Positions 25,289 through 36,471 of a DNA stretch of 64,000 bases are shown piece after piece. The notes beneath the pieces are model-generated. The model had not been told where the DNA came from, ran no database searches, and saw nothing but the letters and a program-made list of their open reading frames with translations. Origin of the DNA: Heterostelium album PN500 (lineage: Eukaryota; Evosea; Eumycetozoa; Acytosteliales; Acytosteliaceae); assembly GCF_000004825.1 (NCBI RefSeq), contig NW_008805065.1, positions 1,116,001-1,180,000 of the forward strand. Direction: 5' to 3'. The number at the start of each line of letters is the position of its first letter. The stretch's first letter is position 1. Made by a program: the position numbers and the translations under genes.

Positions 25289-25604
25289 ATGACTCTTATC
25301 AGTATGTAAATTATTCAATATTAGATTAATTAAATTAATTAACTAATGATAATTATTATTATTACTTATAGAATCAATTTCATTGTTGGGCAACTCATTC
25401 TCTGGTTTGGAAAATAACTCTTCCTCTGACTTTGTTGGATCAGTTGGTAAATCATCGATTGATTCAGACTCCCAAGAGCAATGCTTTGGTTGGGGTAGAA
25501 GAAGAAGAACCACCAATGTTATTTTTGGTGATGTTAATGTCTTCAGTGGTGGTTGTGGAGGTTGCTGTGGCGGTTTTGGTGGTCTCGGTGGTTTAGGTTT
25601 CTAA
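25289..25604 (+). CDS. HssA/2C/7E-like small Ser/Gly-rich protein
   Basis: Two exons: a 13-base first exon (25289-25301, encoding MTLI plus one base) and 25372-25604, total 81 residues. The MTLI-type start with a tiny first exon, a Ser/Asn-rich middle (SLLGNSFSGLENNSSS) and a Gly/Cys-rich end (GGCGGCCGGFGGLGG) are the hallmarks of the dictyostelid HssA/2C/7E family, many members of which are prestalk-expressed in D. discoideum. A central Arg cluster (WGRRRRTT) is present. Molecular function in this family is unknown. The gene would be missed by length-limited gene finders because its first exon is only four codons. Confidence 0.75.
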
Positions 25605-25842
25605 AACTACAAAATTTAATAGTTTTCAAATTTGGTTATTATTCTATTCAATTCTATTATAAATAAAAGATTGTTCTTCTTGTTATCAATTTATTCGATT
25701 GAAATTAATTTCAGAAAATAAATTTAGATTTAAGTTGATCCACTTTATCCTTTCCAATTGTATCATTTAATGATTTTAATAATATATTGATTGCTTTTTA
25801 TAAATAAAAGAAATAAAGTTAATTTAAATTTGCTATAAGATA

Positions 25843-27392
25843 CTAGATAAATAGTGATAACTGATACAAACATTCTTTTTCCATAAATGACAATGATTGA
25901 AGATTTATACTTAATCTATTCATCTTGGTCAACGATTCCAATATTCTGTATATTAGGTCATATTCTTTGTTTCTATAGTAATAAAATATTAATATATATT
26001 AATAGTAAAATATGTTAACATCAATTGATATAATAATTTGATTGAGCTTACACTAAATAATTATTCTCCAATATAACTATTATACTGCTAAACAATGAGG
26101 GTGATAAAATATCATTAAGAATATTCGGTAGTTTCTCTGGTTCGATTAACTGTTGGTATAAATATCATTATTAGTATATTTAAGCTTTTATGTCTATGAA
26201 CATAATCTGTTGAAGGTAATTACCTTGAAATAATTATAGAATAAATTAGAATCGTTTTGGATTGAATTATAGAACTTTTCAAACTCAAATGAGTTTCTCG
26301 GTGCTGTCTTTGGTAATGTTGGTTTCATATTGGCCAATCTTGCCAATCTTTCTTGAAGTGAATTTGATGATGACTTTGGTGTTGTTGCGTTTGTCGTTGT
26401 TGGTTTAGTTGTTTCTGCTGCAATTGGTGTTATTGTCGTTGTTGGTTTTGTTGTTTCTGTTGTTACTGTTGTATTTGTTGTTGCTTTAGGTTTTGTCGTA
26501 TCTACAATCATTTCATGATCATCATCATCTTCGATCTCTACAACTCTTGCTCTTGTCTTTACTGGTGGTTCTGTTGTTGGTTGTGTTACTGTGGGTGTTG
26601 TTGGTTGTGTTGTTTTAACTGGTAATGTTTCGATTGAAGGAGATGTAGAGGTGGCAGAAGCAGAAGGTGTTGTTGCAACATTCGACTTCTTTTCATTGGA
26701 GACAATAGATTCCGCAACGGTTTGTTGCTGTAATAGCTTCTTGATTACAACGACCTCATTGGCAGCCTCATTACTCTTTGGATCTTGTTTTAACACTGTA
26801 TTGAAATCATCGAGTGCCTCTTTGTATTTCTTTAACTCCTTATAAGCCTGACCTCTTCTATGATATGCTTTAATATAAGTTCTATCTAGATTTATACTGA
26901 TGTTACAATCTGCAACAACTTGTGAATAACTATTATTATTATTATTTTTACAAATTATATATATATTAATATTTATAAAGTTTGTGGATATAATGTTGAT
27001 TAGTAGTTTCAAACAGTTAACTAAGCTGTTGTTTAATTAATTAATGTAATTTACTTTTTTAATTTTAAATAAGACATTGCTCTATTTGCAAATAAGATGG
27101 CATTTGAATTATCTAGCTGAATGGCGAGTGTATAGTATTCTACAGCCTCTTTGTAGTGACCCACTTTGAATTGGTCATTACCTAGATCTTTGTATCTCAA
27201 TGACTCTGCACTGGCATCGAATATCTTTGATGACGATGTATTGGTTATTGGAGTAGAAGCTGCTTTGATCCTCTTTGACTCTATGATCTTTTGATCGACT
27301 GCATCTACATTAGTCTGCCACACTTTTAATGACTTTAAATACTCTTTAGCAACATTTGATTTTAAGTTATTTTGATTAGATTTATCTGTCAT
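25843..27392 (-). CDS. rpap3: RNA polymerase II-associated protein 3 (RPAP3), R2TP co-chaperone subunit
   Basis: Four exons on the minus strand (27392-27055, 26929-26224, 26149-26052, 25972-25843) give 423 residues. Residues about 65-165 form one three-unit TPR domain (KDLGNDQFKVGHYKEAVEYY, then FANRAMSYLKLKNYSQ, then YIKAYHRRGQAYKELKKY), the Hsp90-binding carboxylate clamp type. A Thr/Pro/Val-rich linker follows with an acidic DDDDH patch. The last 100 residues are the RPAP3 C-terminal domain (APRNSFEFEKFYNSI, then FYNYFKQLIEPEKLPNIL) that binds RUVBL1/2. R2TP assembles RNA polymerase II, snoRNPs and PIKK complexes with Hsp90. Human RPAP3 has two TPR domains; here only one is seen, as in the shorter forms of other lineages. 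The two short last exons were found by phase and family pattern. Confidence 0.88.
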
Positions 27393-27621
27393 AACTAATA
27401 ACTATCTATAAATAATAAACAAATTTTTGATTATCTGTTTTTTTAATTTTATTTTTTAAAAAAAACGATGATCGATCATCTTCTCATAGCAAAGTATCGA
27501 CCAAACATCTGTCTATCAATCACAATATTATCAAAATAAAAGGTATTAAATGAAGTATACATTGATATATATTTAAATATTTGTTTATTTATTTAGTACA
27601 AATAGATTGTATTTAATATTA

Positions 27622-29529
27622 CTATTGTTGTGTTGGTTGAGTTGATGTTGAAACTTCAGTTGGTGTTGGTGTGGCATTTGCAGATGTTTGTAAAGTTGGT
27701 GTTGTTTCTTGAGTCGATGAACCTAATGAATTGTTAGAGTTTTGTGGTGATGCTGGTGATGTTGTTGTTGTTGGTGTTGTTTCATTGGCTGTTGTAGTTG
27801 TGCTTGTTGATTCTGTTGATGTGGTGGTGGTAGTAGTTGTTGGTGCTACTGCTGCTGGTTGTTCATCTTCGATTGTCCATGTTGAAATATTTGATGTGTA
27901 GACAGGCACTGCCTTTCCGATGAAATCCAAGGAGTCTCTATGTGCGTAGGTCTCCCACTCGTTCTTATTGATATCATAACACTTAAAGTCGTTGACTTTG
28001 GAATCGGTACCGAATGCAAAGATCTTTGGTCTACCGTTGTGATGTCCGTAGAATATAGAGGTCGCTGGATAGAACAATACCAACTTCTCAAGCTTATAGG
28101 TATCCAAACACCAACGATAGAATGAGTACTTGCAGATGATATAGATATGACGATTGACATTGTCGTAGCACACCGACGATATCTCACTGTCTACCTTGCC
28201 CTTGAATACCATCTTTGACGATCCGCTCGACAACGAGAACATAATGATAGAGGCATTCGAGGGTTTGTCGTCGGTCGAGTCGACAATGTAGATGGTGTCG
28301 CCATCCAAGATCGAATGTGCATTGAAACGTGGCCATCTCAAATGACCCTTCTCAGTGAATGTATTGGTTGCGACGTCGTACTGCACCACTGAACTCTCGG
28401 AGAAATGCTTCCAGATGAGGTATCTCTCACCGTAGCCTCCACCGATGATGTAGACGTAACGCGATCCATCCGAGCAGAACGAAGAATCCGGTCCGAAGCG
28501 TTCTTGTTTCTCAAAGTAGACGGCTTGTACCCAGTTCTTGTTGATGTGGTCAAACTTGAATACTCCACGCTTGCCATCGAAAGCACAGATGTAACCTCCG
28601 ACAACCAACAGCTTGTGGAACGGCTCCGATGTTGGGTGATGAGCAATCCATTTCTTCTCTTCCAAGTCCAACGAGTGGAGTGCAAAGAATCCAGGTTTGT
28701 AATCGACGAATGCGTAGATCGAGAGAATATTGAGTGGTGCTGCCAACAGTTTGATTTGATCTTCGGCACCCTGTAGCTCATAGGACTTTCCAACGTCTTC
28801 TTTGATACGATTGATCGTTTCTTGACGCAACTTCAATTTGATGCCTGGCAACACGGACTTTTCCTCCTCGGCCAGTGTCAACAGATCTTCGTAGATAACG
28901 TTGTTATCGAACGATTGATTCTTATTGACTGCCAAGAAACTCTCTAGATTATCGACATTTGACAATTGCTCAAGCAACTGACTGGCGTTTTCCTGATGTT
29001 GGAGAGAACCACCCGATACCAACACTCCAGAAGATGATAGCGATAATGATGGTGGAGACTCGGTAGTAGTAGTAGTAGTAGTATCTGGTGATGTTATGGT
29101 CGAAGATTCAGAGTCACCCGAGGTGAGTAACGATTGTTCGAGACGCAACTTGACAGAGTAGAGACGATCGATACTGTTGTACAAAGAGAGTAGTTCGTGA
29201 CCGAGATTGTTTCGCTCCTGTCCGATAATGTCAATGGCGCGATTCTCCTCTTGTTTCAAATACTCTTGTAACTCTGAGAAGTATTGACGCACCTCTTTCT
29301 CTACTTTGTTGGTCGATTCGTACGATTCAACACTACCACGTAGAAGACTCCATTTTCCATCTATACTCTTATTGAGTGCATCCAAACGGCTATTGAAAAT
29401 CGACTTTTGCTCACCGATCGAATGACCGTTGTGTGTGGTTTGAATACATTTCGAGCAAATCAACTTGAATCTACAAGTTGAACATGCAAACTTTAACTTT
29501 TTATTATGTATTTCACAAAGACCTGTCAT
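27622..29529 (-). CDS. B-box zinc-finger protein with coiled coil and kelch-like propeller
   Basis: Single exon, 635 residues. The start MTGLCEIHNKKLKFACSTC leads into a B-box (Cys5, His8, Cys16, Cys19, then CSKC, then TTHNGH), the zinc module of TRIM-like proteins. There is no RING before it. Residues 45-135 are predicted coiled coil (LDALNKSIDGKW..EVRQYFSELQEYLKQEE). From about residue 255 repeated strands such as KLLVVGGYICAFDGKRG, YVYIIGGGYGERYLIWK and HSILDGDTIYIVDST suggest a kelch-like beta-propeller. The last 85 residues are Thr/Pro/Ser-rich. Dictyostelids carry many B-box proteins of this layout; their substrates are unknown. Without a RING an E3 ligase activity is not implied; a scaffold is more likely. 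Confidence 0.85.
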   Translation of the reverse strand: MTGLCEIHNKKLKFACSTCRFKLICSKCIQTTHNGHSIGEQKSIFNSRLDALNKSIDGKWSLLRGSVESYESTNKVEKEVRQYFSELQEYLKQEENRAIDIIGQERNNLGHELLSLYNSIDRLYSVKLRLEQSLLTSGDSESSTITSPDTTTTTTTESPPSLSLSSSGVLVSGGSLQHQENASQLLEQLSNVDNLESFLAVNKNQSFDNNVIYEDLLTLAEEEKSVLPGIKLKLRQETINRIKEDVGKSYELQGAEDQIKLLAAPLNILSIYAFVDYKPGFFALHSLDLEEKKWIAHHPTSEPFHKLLVVGGYICAFDGKRGVFKFDHINKNWVQAVYFEKQERFGPDSSFCSDGSRYVYIIGGGYGERYLIWKHFSESSVVQYDVATNTFTEKGHLRWPRFNAHSILDGDTIYIVDSTDDKPSNASIIMFSLSSGSSKMVFKGKVDSEISSVCYDNVNRHIYIICKYSFYRWCLDTYKLEKLVLFYPATSIFYGHHNGRPKIFAFGTDSKVNDFKCYDINKNEWETYAHRDSLDFIGKAVPVYTSNISTWTIEDEQPAAVAPTTTTTTTSTESTSTTTTANETTPTTTTSPASPQNSNNSLGSSTQETTPTLQTSANATPTPTEVSTSTQPTQQ

Positions 29530-30221
29530 TGTTTTTTTCTACCACTTTTTTCCTCTTATGATGATAATTATACTAACTTTAGTATAGTTATAAAATATAA
29601 AAAAACCGAAAAATAAAAGAGTAATGTGAATATAAATTTAAAAACAAAGCTTTGAATAATGACTCATCAAAAACAGTTCCAAAATGCCACCTGTATGAAT
29701 CCTCATGATACGAGGATTAAGTCCAGAAAATGTTGGCAAAAAAAAAAAAACTAAATTTAAATAAATTAAAGATATTTTTATTTTTCATTTTTTTTTTCAG
29801 GTCCCTCACCAGAAAACTCAATTAAATTGTCGCGTTATCCAAATGGGTTAATAATTCTAAAAAAGGTTAGCTATCTATTTTTATTAATATAAAAAAAATG
29901 GTAATTCCAACCATAAAAAAAAAAAAAAAAAAACCTTTTCAATTTCCGATCGATTATTCGAAATAAATAAAATTTTATTTATAATGATCTGATCTTCAAT
30001 CATATCTAGATATTAGATATTTTTCAATTTTTTTTTTATTATTATTATTACTATATTACAATTTTATTTGTTGTGGTGTTTTGTTTCTAATGTTTCTTTT
30101 TTTTTTTGATTCTTTTTTTTCTTTAAATTAAATAAATAATATTGAATTTTCGTTGAAAGTCGAGTTGATAACTAACTAATTTGTTGATGAGTGTTTGATT
30201 GATTGATTGAATTTTGATCAT
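29530..30221. other. Intergenic region with a possible small spliced exon on the plus strand
   Basis: No confident gene. On the plus strand an ATG at 29659 opens a 31-codon frame (MTHQKQFQNATCMNPHD..). Downstream, a T-rich tract ending in CAG at about 29800 is followed by 64 bases open in one frame (PSPENSIKLSRYP) and then GGTTAG at 29864. This could be a small two- or three-exon gene or chance. The rest is AT-rich with homopolymers and is the upstream region of the B-box gene on the left. Confidence 0.25.
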
Positions 30222-33200
30222 TTAATAATCCTCGAAATCATCGTTATCATCATCTAAATTCTCCACGAAATCAACTTGATTCATAGAGTTGAAACGTTTT
30301 TGCATTGATACGTAGAGAAGATCTGCAATGGTAGCTATTCCATTCTCACGTGGAGGTGGCGGTGTGTTGGGAACTGGTTTCAATACATTCTTCATCTCTG
30401 AGAGTGATTCGCCCGACAAGCTATCGTCGTCAACCAAACGATTGCCTTTCTTGCCAGACACTGCAGGCTGTGTGATCTTAAAGGTTGGCAAGGGTGGTGG
30501 TTTCGGTCGTTTCAGATCCTCTATCTCCTCGAGTAGCGCTGTCTCTCTGGTTCTGAACGCTTGTTCTTGCTCCAGTTTGGCTGCACGCAAATCATTGAGT
30601 TGTTTTGTGAGTTGTTCGGATTTATGACGCTCCGACTCCAACTCGGCGCTGGTCGATGAGTGTTCGAACGACAGCTTCTTCAACTTGGATTCCTCTTCTC
30701 TCAGCTGAGCTGTCGTTTGATCGAGTGTCGATTTCACACTGTTGTATTGATCCTTGGTTGTCTGTTTGATTTGTTCTATCTGACGTTTCAACTCCTCGAT
30801 CTCCAACGATTTCAATGCTGCAGTCTGCTTGTTACTCTTGGCTTCGCGATCGGCATCGGCCAGCTTGCTATCCAGCTTCTTAATGGTTTGCTCAAGACTG
30901 TCAATCTTTCTTGGGAATATAGTCTTTATAATTGTATCTCTATCCTTTAGTTGTTCGTTCAACTTTTGAATATTGGACAACAGATTCTCCCTTTCGAAAC
31001 TAGAGAATTGATTGTCACCAATACTGCTGTCTGGTGATAAAATAGCTGTTGTTGTTGTTATTGCTGTTGGTATATATGCAACTGGTATTTCTTCTACTTT
31101 CACTTCTTCCTTTAACTTCTCAGAGATAGAGAGTAGTCTTTCTTCCTTTTGTTTGTGTTCCTCAACCTTTTGGTTGACTTCACTCAGTAGACTTTCATAG
31201 TGATTGCGCTGCTCTTGTTTCTTCTGGTTGATGTCATGTATCAGATGTTCGTAGTGATTGCGCTGCTCTGTCTTTTCTCTCTCGATCTGTCGAAGCTGGT
31301 TGACCAATCTCTGCTCGGTCTGCTCTGCAGCCATGGTAACACGCTCCAGTGCCGCCTCAGTAGAGTCACGCGCACTCGTCAACTCCTCGATAACCATCGA
31401 TTGCTCCTCTATCGTGCCATTCAGTGCAACAACATCGCCCTTCAATGTCTCGATACAATCGTTCAGTCTGATCTGCTCCTCGGTGTTGGCTGATCTCTCC
31501 CGGAACAACTTGCCATTGAGCGAATCAACATCACTTTCCAACCTGGCTTTGTCAGACTCCAAGTGCGTGCGAGTGTCAATCAGTATCGCCTTTTCATTTT
31601 GCAGTGTGTTTATCTCTTGTTTCAAAGCGTCACGCTCTTGAGTGAAATTCGCTTTGACAACGGTGAGTTGCTCGAGCAGCCGCTGTTTGTAGGCGGCATG
31701 ACTCTCTTCCAACTCGGTGATCTTCATGTTGAGATGCAACTCTTTCTCCTTGGAGTCGACAATCACCTGTTTGGTGTGTTGTGCCATCTGTCCGATCTTG
31801 AAGAGCAGTTGGTCGTGTGCTCGCGCACTGTCGTACAGCTTGTCCTCGGCATCGACAATGACCGCTCTTCTCTGCTGCGGAGTGACATTGCCAATCTGAA
31901 AAGCGCCGTACAACGGAATATTCTTGTTTCTCAGAGCATAGGGTGGAATGAACTCATTGAATGCCATGGTCAACTCCATCGTACTCAACCTACTACCAAG
32001 ACCATAGTGATAGAGTGAGGATCCTCTATTCAAAACCAATGGGAACTCATCGTTACTTATCAAAGAGAATCTCTCGGGATCATCTATTTTAAATTTAGAA
32101 CATAAATTCTCAATAACCTAAAAATCATGATTGTTGATTTAACTGAATTAATAAAAAGCTTTTTTTTTTTTGTGAAACCAACGAATAAGTTTCTACTTAC
32201 TTGGGAAATGGTGATTGAGGAGTCAACTTTTAATCGCTTCTTTTTCAGACCTTGAAGTTGTTTGAGTGGTGGTAGTTTGAAATCGATGACGTATTCACCG
32301 CTAACCTGTTCAAGCGGCAGATTTACATCGATTTGTCCGGTGTATTCTTCCTTTGAGATGAGACAAAGCTCCCAAGAGCTAAAGAATGTTCCGAAACCAT
32401 AGGTAGAGAGGAGTTGCTCGTTGTCCAATACACATCCAAGGATAGTAACCAACATGAAACGACGTGGATCCGCTACATGTTGCTTACGACACACGAGATT
32501 CACTGTTTGTGCAACTGTCAGCTTCTTACTGATCTTGTAGGTTCTCATTCGAACATCACCAAACTCACTGGAATTCGCTGGCATATTAATTGTTAATACA
32601 TGACCACCCGATGCATCTGTATTGTTGTTTGTAAAATGATGTTGAAATTGAAATAGAATAGGGAAGAGATCCGGATGACCACCCCAAATCTCATTCTCTG
32701 TAAGCTTGTGCTCTGCTATCAGCTGGTAGATTTCGTTGGCTTCTGATTTATTGTTGCCAACCGCTGATTTTGCCATTGTGTGGAGAAGAACGGTTGCACT
32801 ACGTGATTGAGTACCTGCAATCTTAACGGTCTGATCACCATTGGCAAGTGGAACTGTAGACTTTCCATAGATAGTACCAGTTCCATTCGATCTGCTAAGT
32901 CCGCCTACCAAATTACCACTGCTTACTGATTTAGAATTACTTGACAATGATTGGTTATGATTAGGAGGCGCTGTTCCTGTGTGGTGGTGTTGTGCTGTTG
33001 CTGATGAAGTTTGCTGATTTAATTTGGTAGTAGAAGAAGAAGATACAGATATATTTGATGTATTTGGTGATTTATTTAAAGGTGATGATGATGATGATGA
33101 TGACGATGTTGATGTTGATAGTAGTGAACTACTATTTGTATTATTACTATTACTACTACTACTACTATTATTATTATTATTAGTACTGATACTGTTTTCA

Positions 33201-33553
33201 TTTGGAGAGCTTTGTGAAACTGGTGATGGTGGTGGTGGTGGAAGTGAGGAAATGGTTGATTGTTTCGTAGTTGTGTTTGTGTTTATATTTGTTTTTGTGC
33301 TTGAATTTGAATTAGTTGTTGTTAACTCATTTGTTACTTCACTTGATATACTGTTCGAGTTTGCCAGAGGTGTTAATTGTGTTTTTGAAGAACTGTCATC
33401 TTTTGGTAATTTTGGTGAAAGTGGTGGTGTGTTTGTGGTGGTTGTTGTATTGTTAGAAGATACAGTGTGTTGTTGTTGTTGTTGAGAACTACTATTTATT
33501 GGTGGTTTATTGGCACCAATAGTAACCCTTCCAATTTTTAAATTGTTATTCAT
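30222..33553 (-). CDS. Protein with two ubiquitin-fold (RA/FERM-F0-like) modules and a long coiled coil
   Basis: Two exons on the minus strand, 33553-32201 and 32117-30222, give 1082 residues. Residues 1-230 are Asn/Ser/Thr/Gln low complexity with a Pro run (LPPPPPSP). A first ubiquitin-fold module follows at about 315-400 (MRTYKISKKLTVAQTVNLVC, RFMLVTILG..LDNEQLLSTYGF). A second lies at about 425-510 and spans the intron (KKRLKVDSSITISQ | VIENLCSKFKIDDPERFSL, LVLNRGSSLYHYGL). The pair resembles tandem RA or F0/F1 FERM modules, which bind Ras/Rap or membranes. Residues 540-950 are a heptad coiled coil, then a Pro-rich stretch and an acidic end (DDDNDDFEDY). A short amphipathic LLYVSMQKRFNSMN motif precedes the end. 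A Ras/Rap effector or cytoskeletal scaffold is inferred; no named family was recognised. Confidence 0.8.
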
Positions 33554-36471
33554 AATTTATTGAACCAAAACAACATGGTAAAGGTTCTGTTCTTCTTCTT
33601 CTTCTTTCAAATAATAAATATATATTTTGTTTTTTGATCTAACAAAATAATTTATTAAAAAATTTATAATTATATAATTAAAAAAATCAAAATGTTAAAT
33701 GAAATATGTTAAATTTTTTTCAATGATAAAAAAAAAATAAAAACCCAAATCAATGTGAGACCTATCACAAAGTTATTTTTGTGTGGCTTTGGTTACTGTG
33801 TGATTAAAACATTGTGGTGAGATTTTTAAATTTAAAAAAAAAAAAACATTTTTTTTTCCAACAGTTTTTTTTTCATATTTTTGCTTTTAACATTATGATA
33901 AATCATTATCGTATTTGATTCAAAGATATATTTTTATACTCATTCAAATGACAATCTTTAGATTTATTTAAAATCAATATTCTATAATTAAGATAAGATT
34001 TTGTTTATTTTTAGTTTTGTTCGAAATCTTAGATTATAATTTTAATAAATTTAAATTAATTTGCAAATTTATTTTTACTTTTAATTTTTTAATATTACAA
34101 ATTTGTGTCGCGTTGCAGTTTAAATTCATTCATATAATAAATAAAGAAGTTAATAATATATTAGTTAAATATATCTTAAAATAATTAAAAGATAATTGTT
34201 TTTATTTAAAAAAAGAATTAGATTTTTTTTTTCGAAATTTTTTAGTTTTGCAAAAATTTGAGATCTCGAAAAATATCGATAAAACAAGTTGGTTGGAGGA
34301 CCAAAATCCCAAATATGAATTAAAATCTCAGATAAATTTCCAGAAACAGAATTTCGAAAAAACTATGGTTTGGCGGCAAAACTATGATGTAAACACTTTT
34401 AATCTGACTGAAAAATCACGGTTGTTGTTGCCAAGTGATCCTAAAACAATCAGCAAACCAAAAAAAAAGTCGAAAAATCGAAAAAAAAACATTAAAAACC
34501 AAGGTGTTAAATCGATTAATTAGTATGTATTGCAACATTCAAGAAAACTAGAAAATTATGTTTGTATTTTTTTAATTTTTTTTTGGTTTTGTGGTTGCAG
34601 TGCCTTTTAATTGTTGGAGAGCCACTCCACAAATTTCACATCACCCTTTGGTGTGTGTTCTTTTTGTAGACATCAAGCGTTTCAAAATTACGGGGATCGT
34701 TAAATGATAACCCCATTACGCTCAACCATCCCTCATTGAGAGCAGAGGTGTTTAAACCAGTCATATTCATTGCACATACAGAGTTATACGATTTTCAAAA
34801 TAATTTTACAAAAATAAAAAAATAAGTTTTGTGTTTTTGTAAACCAAGAATTCCACTACGACTCACTATCCAAATACTTTATATAAATGCTTAACAATTT
34901 TTTTTTAAAAACAACCACAACAACAACATCAACAAGAATAACAACAGCAACAACAAACCAAATTTAACTAAAAAAAAGGAAAAAAAAAATTTAAAAAATA
35001 GAAAAACAAAAAAAATTGAAAACAAATCACAAATAAATTAAGGTCTCTTCCATCTTTTAAATTTTACTATTGTATTATCAACACATGTGGCATCATTAAT
35101 ATAGGAAGGAGTATAAACTTTGTTTTTTTTTTTTGTATTTTTCACCATAATAATTAGCACTACACATCTATCAATTATCTAGAGGTGTAACTCGGACAAT
35201 ATTAAACGATTACATAAATAATTTCCCCATCCATATAATCCAAATTTCAAATAATTATTTGAAAGTAAAAATTTCGTAAGTATATTTAAAATGTGCTCGT
35301 CCTATTTATTTCCCTCCTTGAAAAAAAGTCCTTTGTTGTTCTATTGGTTAACAATAATTCATTACCAACTTTTATATTGTACCTTAAACTAAAATAGAAT
35401 TTGTCATTATATCAAATATATTCTATGTTGATAAGAAAATATAATATAATATTCTATTTTTCAGGGTGTTAATTTTTACTATTTATTCAAATTTCAATAT
35501 TCAAATTGTCATTTCTAATAAATAAAAATCATTATTTGTTAAACATTTGTAAATATGTATCTCCAAAAGAAAACAATAAATCATAAAAAATTAAAAAAAA
35601 CATAAAAAAACATAAAAAAAAAAATAACCAAATCAACTTCAATCACATATTTCAGAAAGTATGCATAAAAAAAGAAATAATTTTGATATATATCAGAGTA
35701 ATAATGCTATAATATGTTGAAATCTATTATTTAAATACAAGAGTTATAGTTATTCAAAAATAAATTGTTATTTCAAAACATTAATATCTCTTTAAAAAAA
35801 ATGTTGACTGGTAAGTCTTCAGTGTATTTAACCTACCGAAAATTTATTTATCAGTATATTGTTGAAACAATACAATATAAATCTGAAGCAATAGATTAGA
35901 ATGAGATTCGACTATAATTTAAAACACTTCTTGACAATCAACCATTGTAAAGTACTCTCTCACTTACACCACCAACACCACATCGAAATATTTATATAAA
36001 ACAAATTATTAATTAAACACTTTATCCACACGAATACACTTTGTTATACAACACCTTTCAATCAGTTCTTCACACTCTTTGTTAATACTATAAATTTGTA
36101 GTGCTCAAGAAGTAGCTAACAATACACCCACTATTTTCTTCTAGCATAGTTGATTTTGAATCAAATAATATTAATCTTTTCAAAAGTGGTAACTACTTAC
36201 AAGTAGGCTTCTTTAATACTTTAATTCATTTTCCTTTGCTATTAGCAAGTTATTTCATTTAATTTCAGAATAAATGTCGAATGATTAATCATTACACAAT
36301 TACTAATTAATATATTCCCTATTGTTATAAAAATTTCTCTATTTATATTCAATAAAAATAGACAGGTAGCATATTGTTGTTTATGTTTTAAATTATATAG
36401 ATACTCAATAATTGATATCCATCAGTGGCGAAGAAGATAATTTTACTTTTGAAATTAATTCTTTTCCACCA
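33554..36471. other. Long AT-rich gap (2.9 kb) with no intact gene
   Basis: Mostly A/T homopolymers and simple sequence. A plus-strand frame at 34248-34523 is open but has no ATG at its start and is Lys-rich. A decayed coding fragment at 34594-34795 is listed separately. Inverted arms AAAATAGAAT (35391-35400) and ATTCTATTTT (near 35450) could form a weak stem. Around 36360-36410 there may be a short 5' exon of the zinc-finger gene, which I could not fix. This is one of the longest gene gaps in the window. Confidence 0.4.
34594..34795 (-). pseudogene. Decayed coding fragment, family unknown
   Basis: A 200-base island clearly richer in G and C than its surroundings. On the minus strand it reads as protein for about 45 codons (MTGLNTSALNEGWLSVMG, then SFNDPRNFETLDVY), and coding-like sequence (GDVKFVEWL) continues in another frame near its end. 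The residue mix is that of a globular protein, not of random AT-rich DNA. No introns or full-length frame are seen. Short inverted arms (CACC..GGTG near 34645 and CTCAA..TTGAG near 34720) also allow a structured RNA reading, which I rate lower. I do not recognise the family. Confidence 0.4.

Noticed and set aside
33024-33485. 153-codon plus-strand frame rich in Val/Leu/Asp
   Set aside because: Mirror of the Asn/Ser/Thr-rich start of the ubiquitin-fold/coiled-coil gene on the minus strand.
34248-34523. 91-codon Lys/Asn-rich plus-strand frame
   Set aside because: No ATG in good position and composition explained by A-rich DNA; kept only as a note in the gap.
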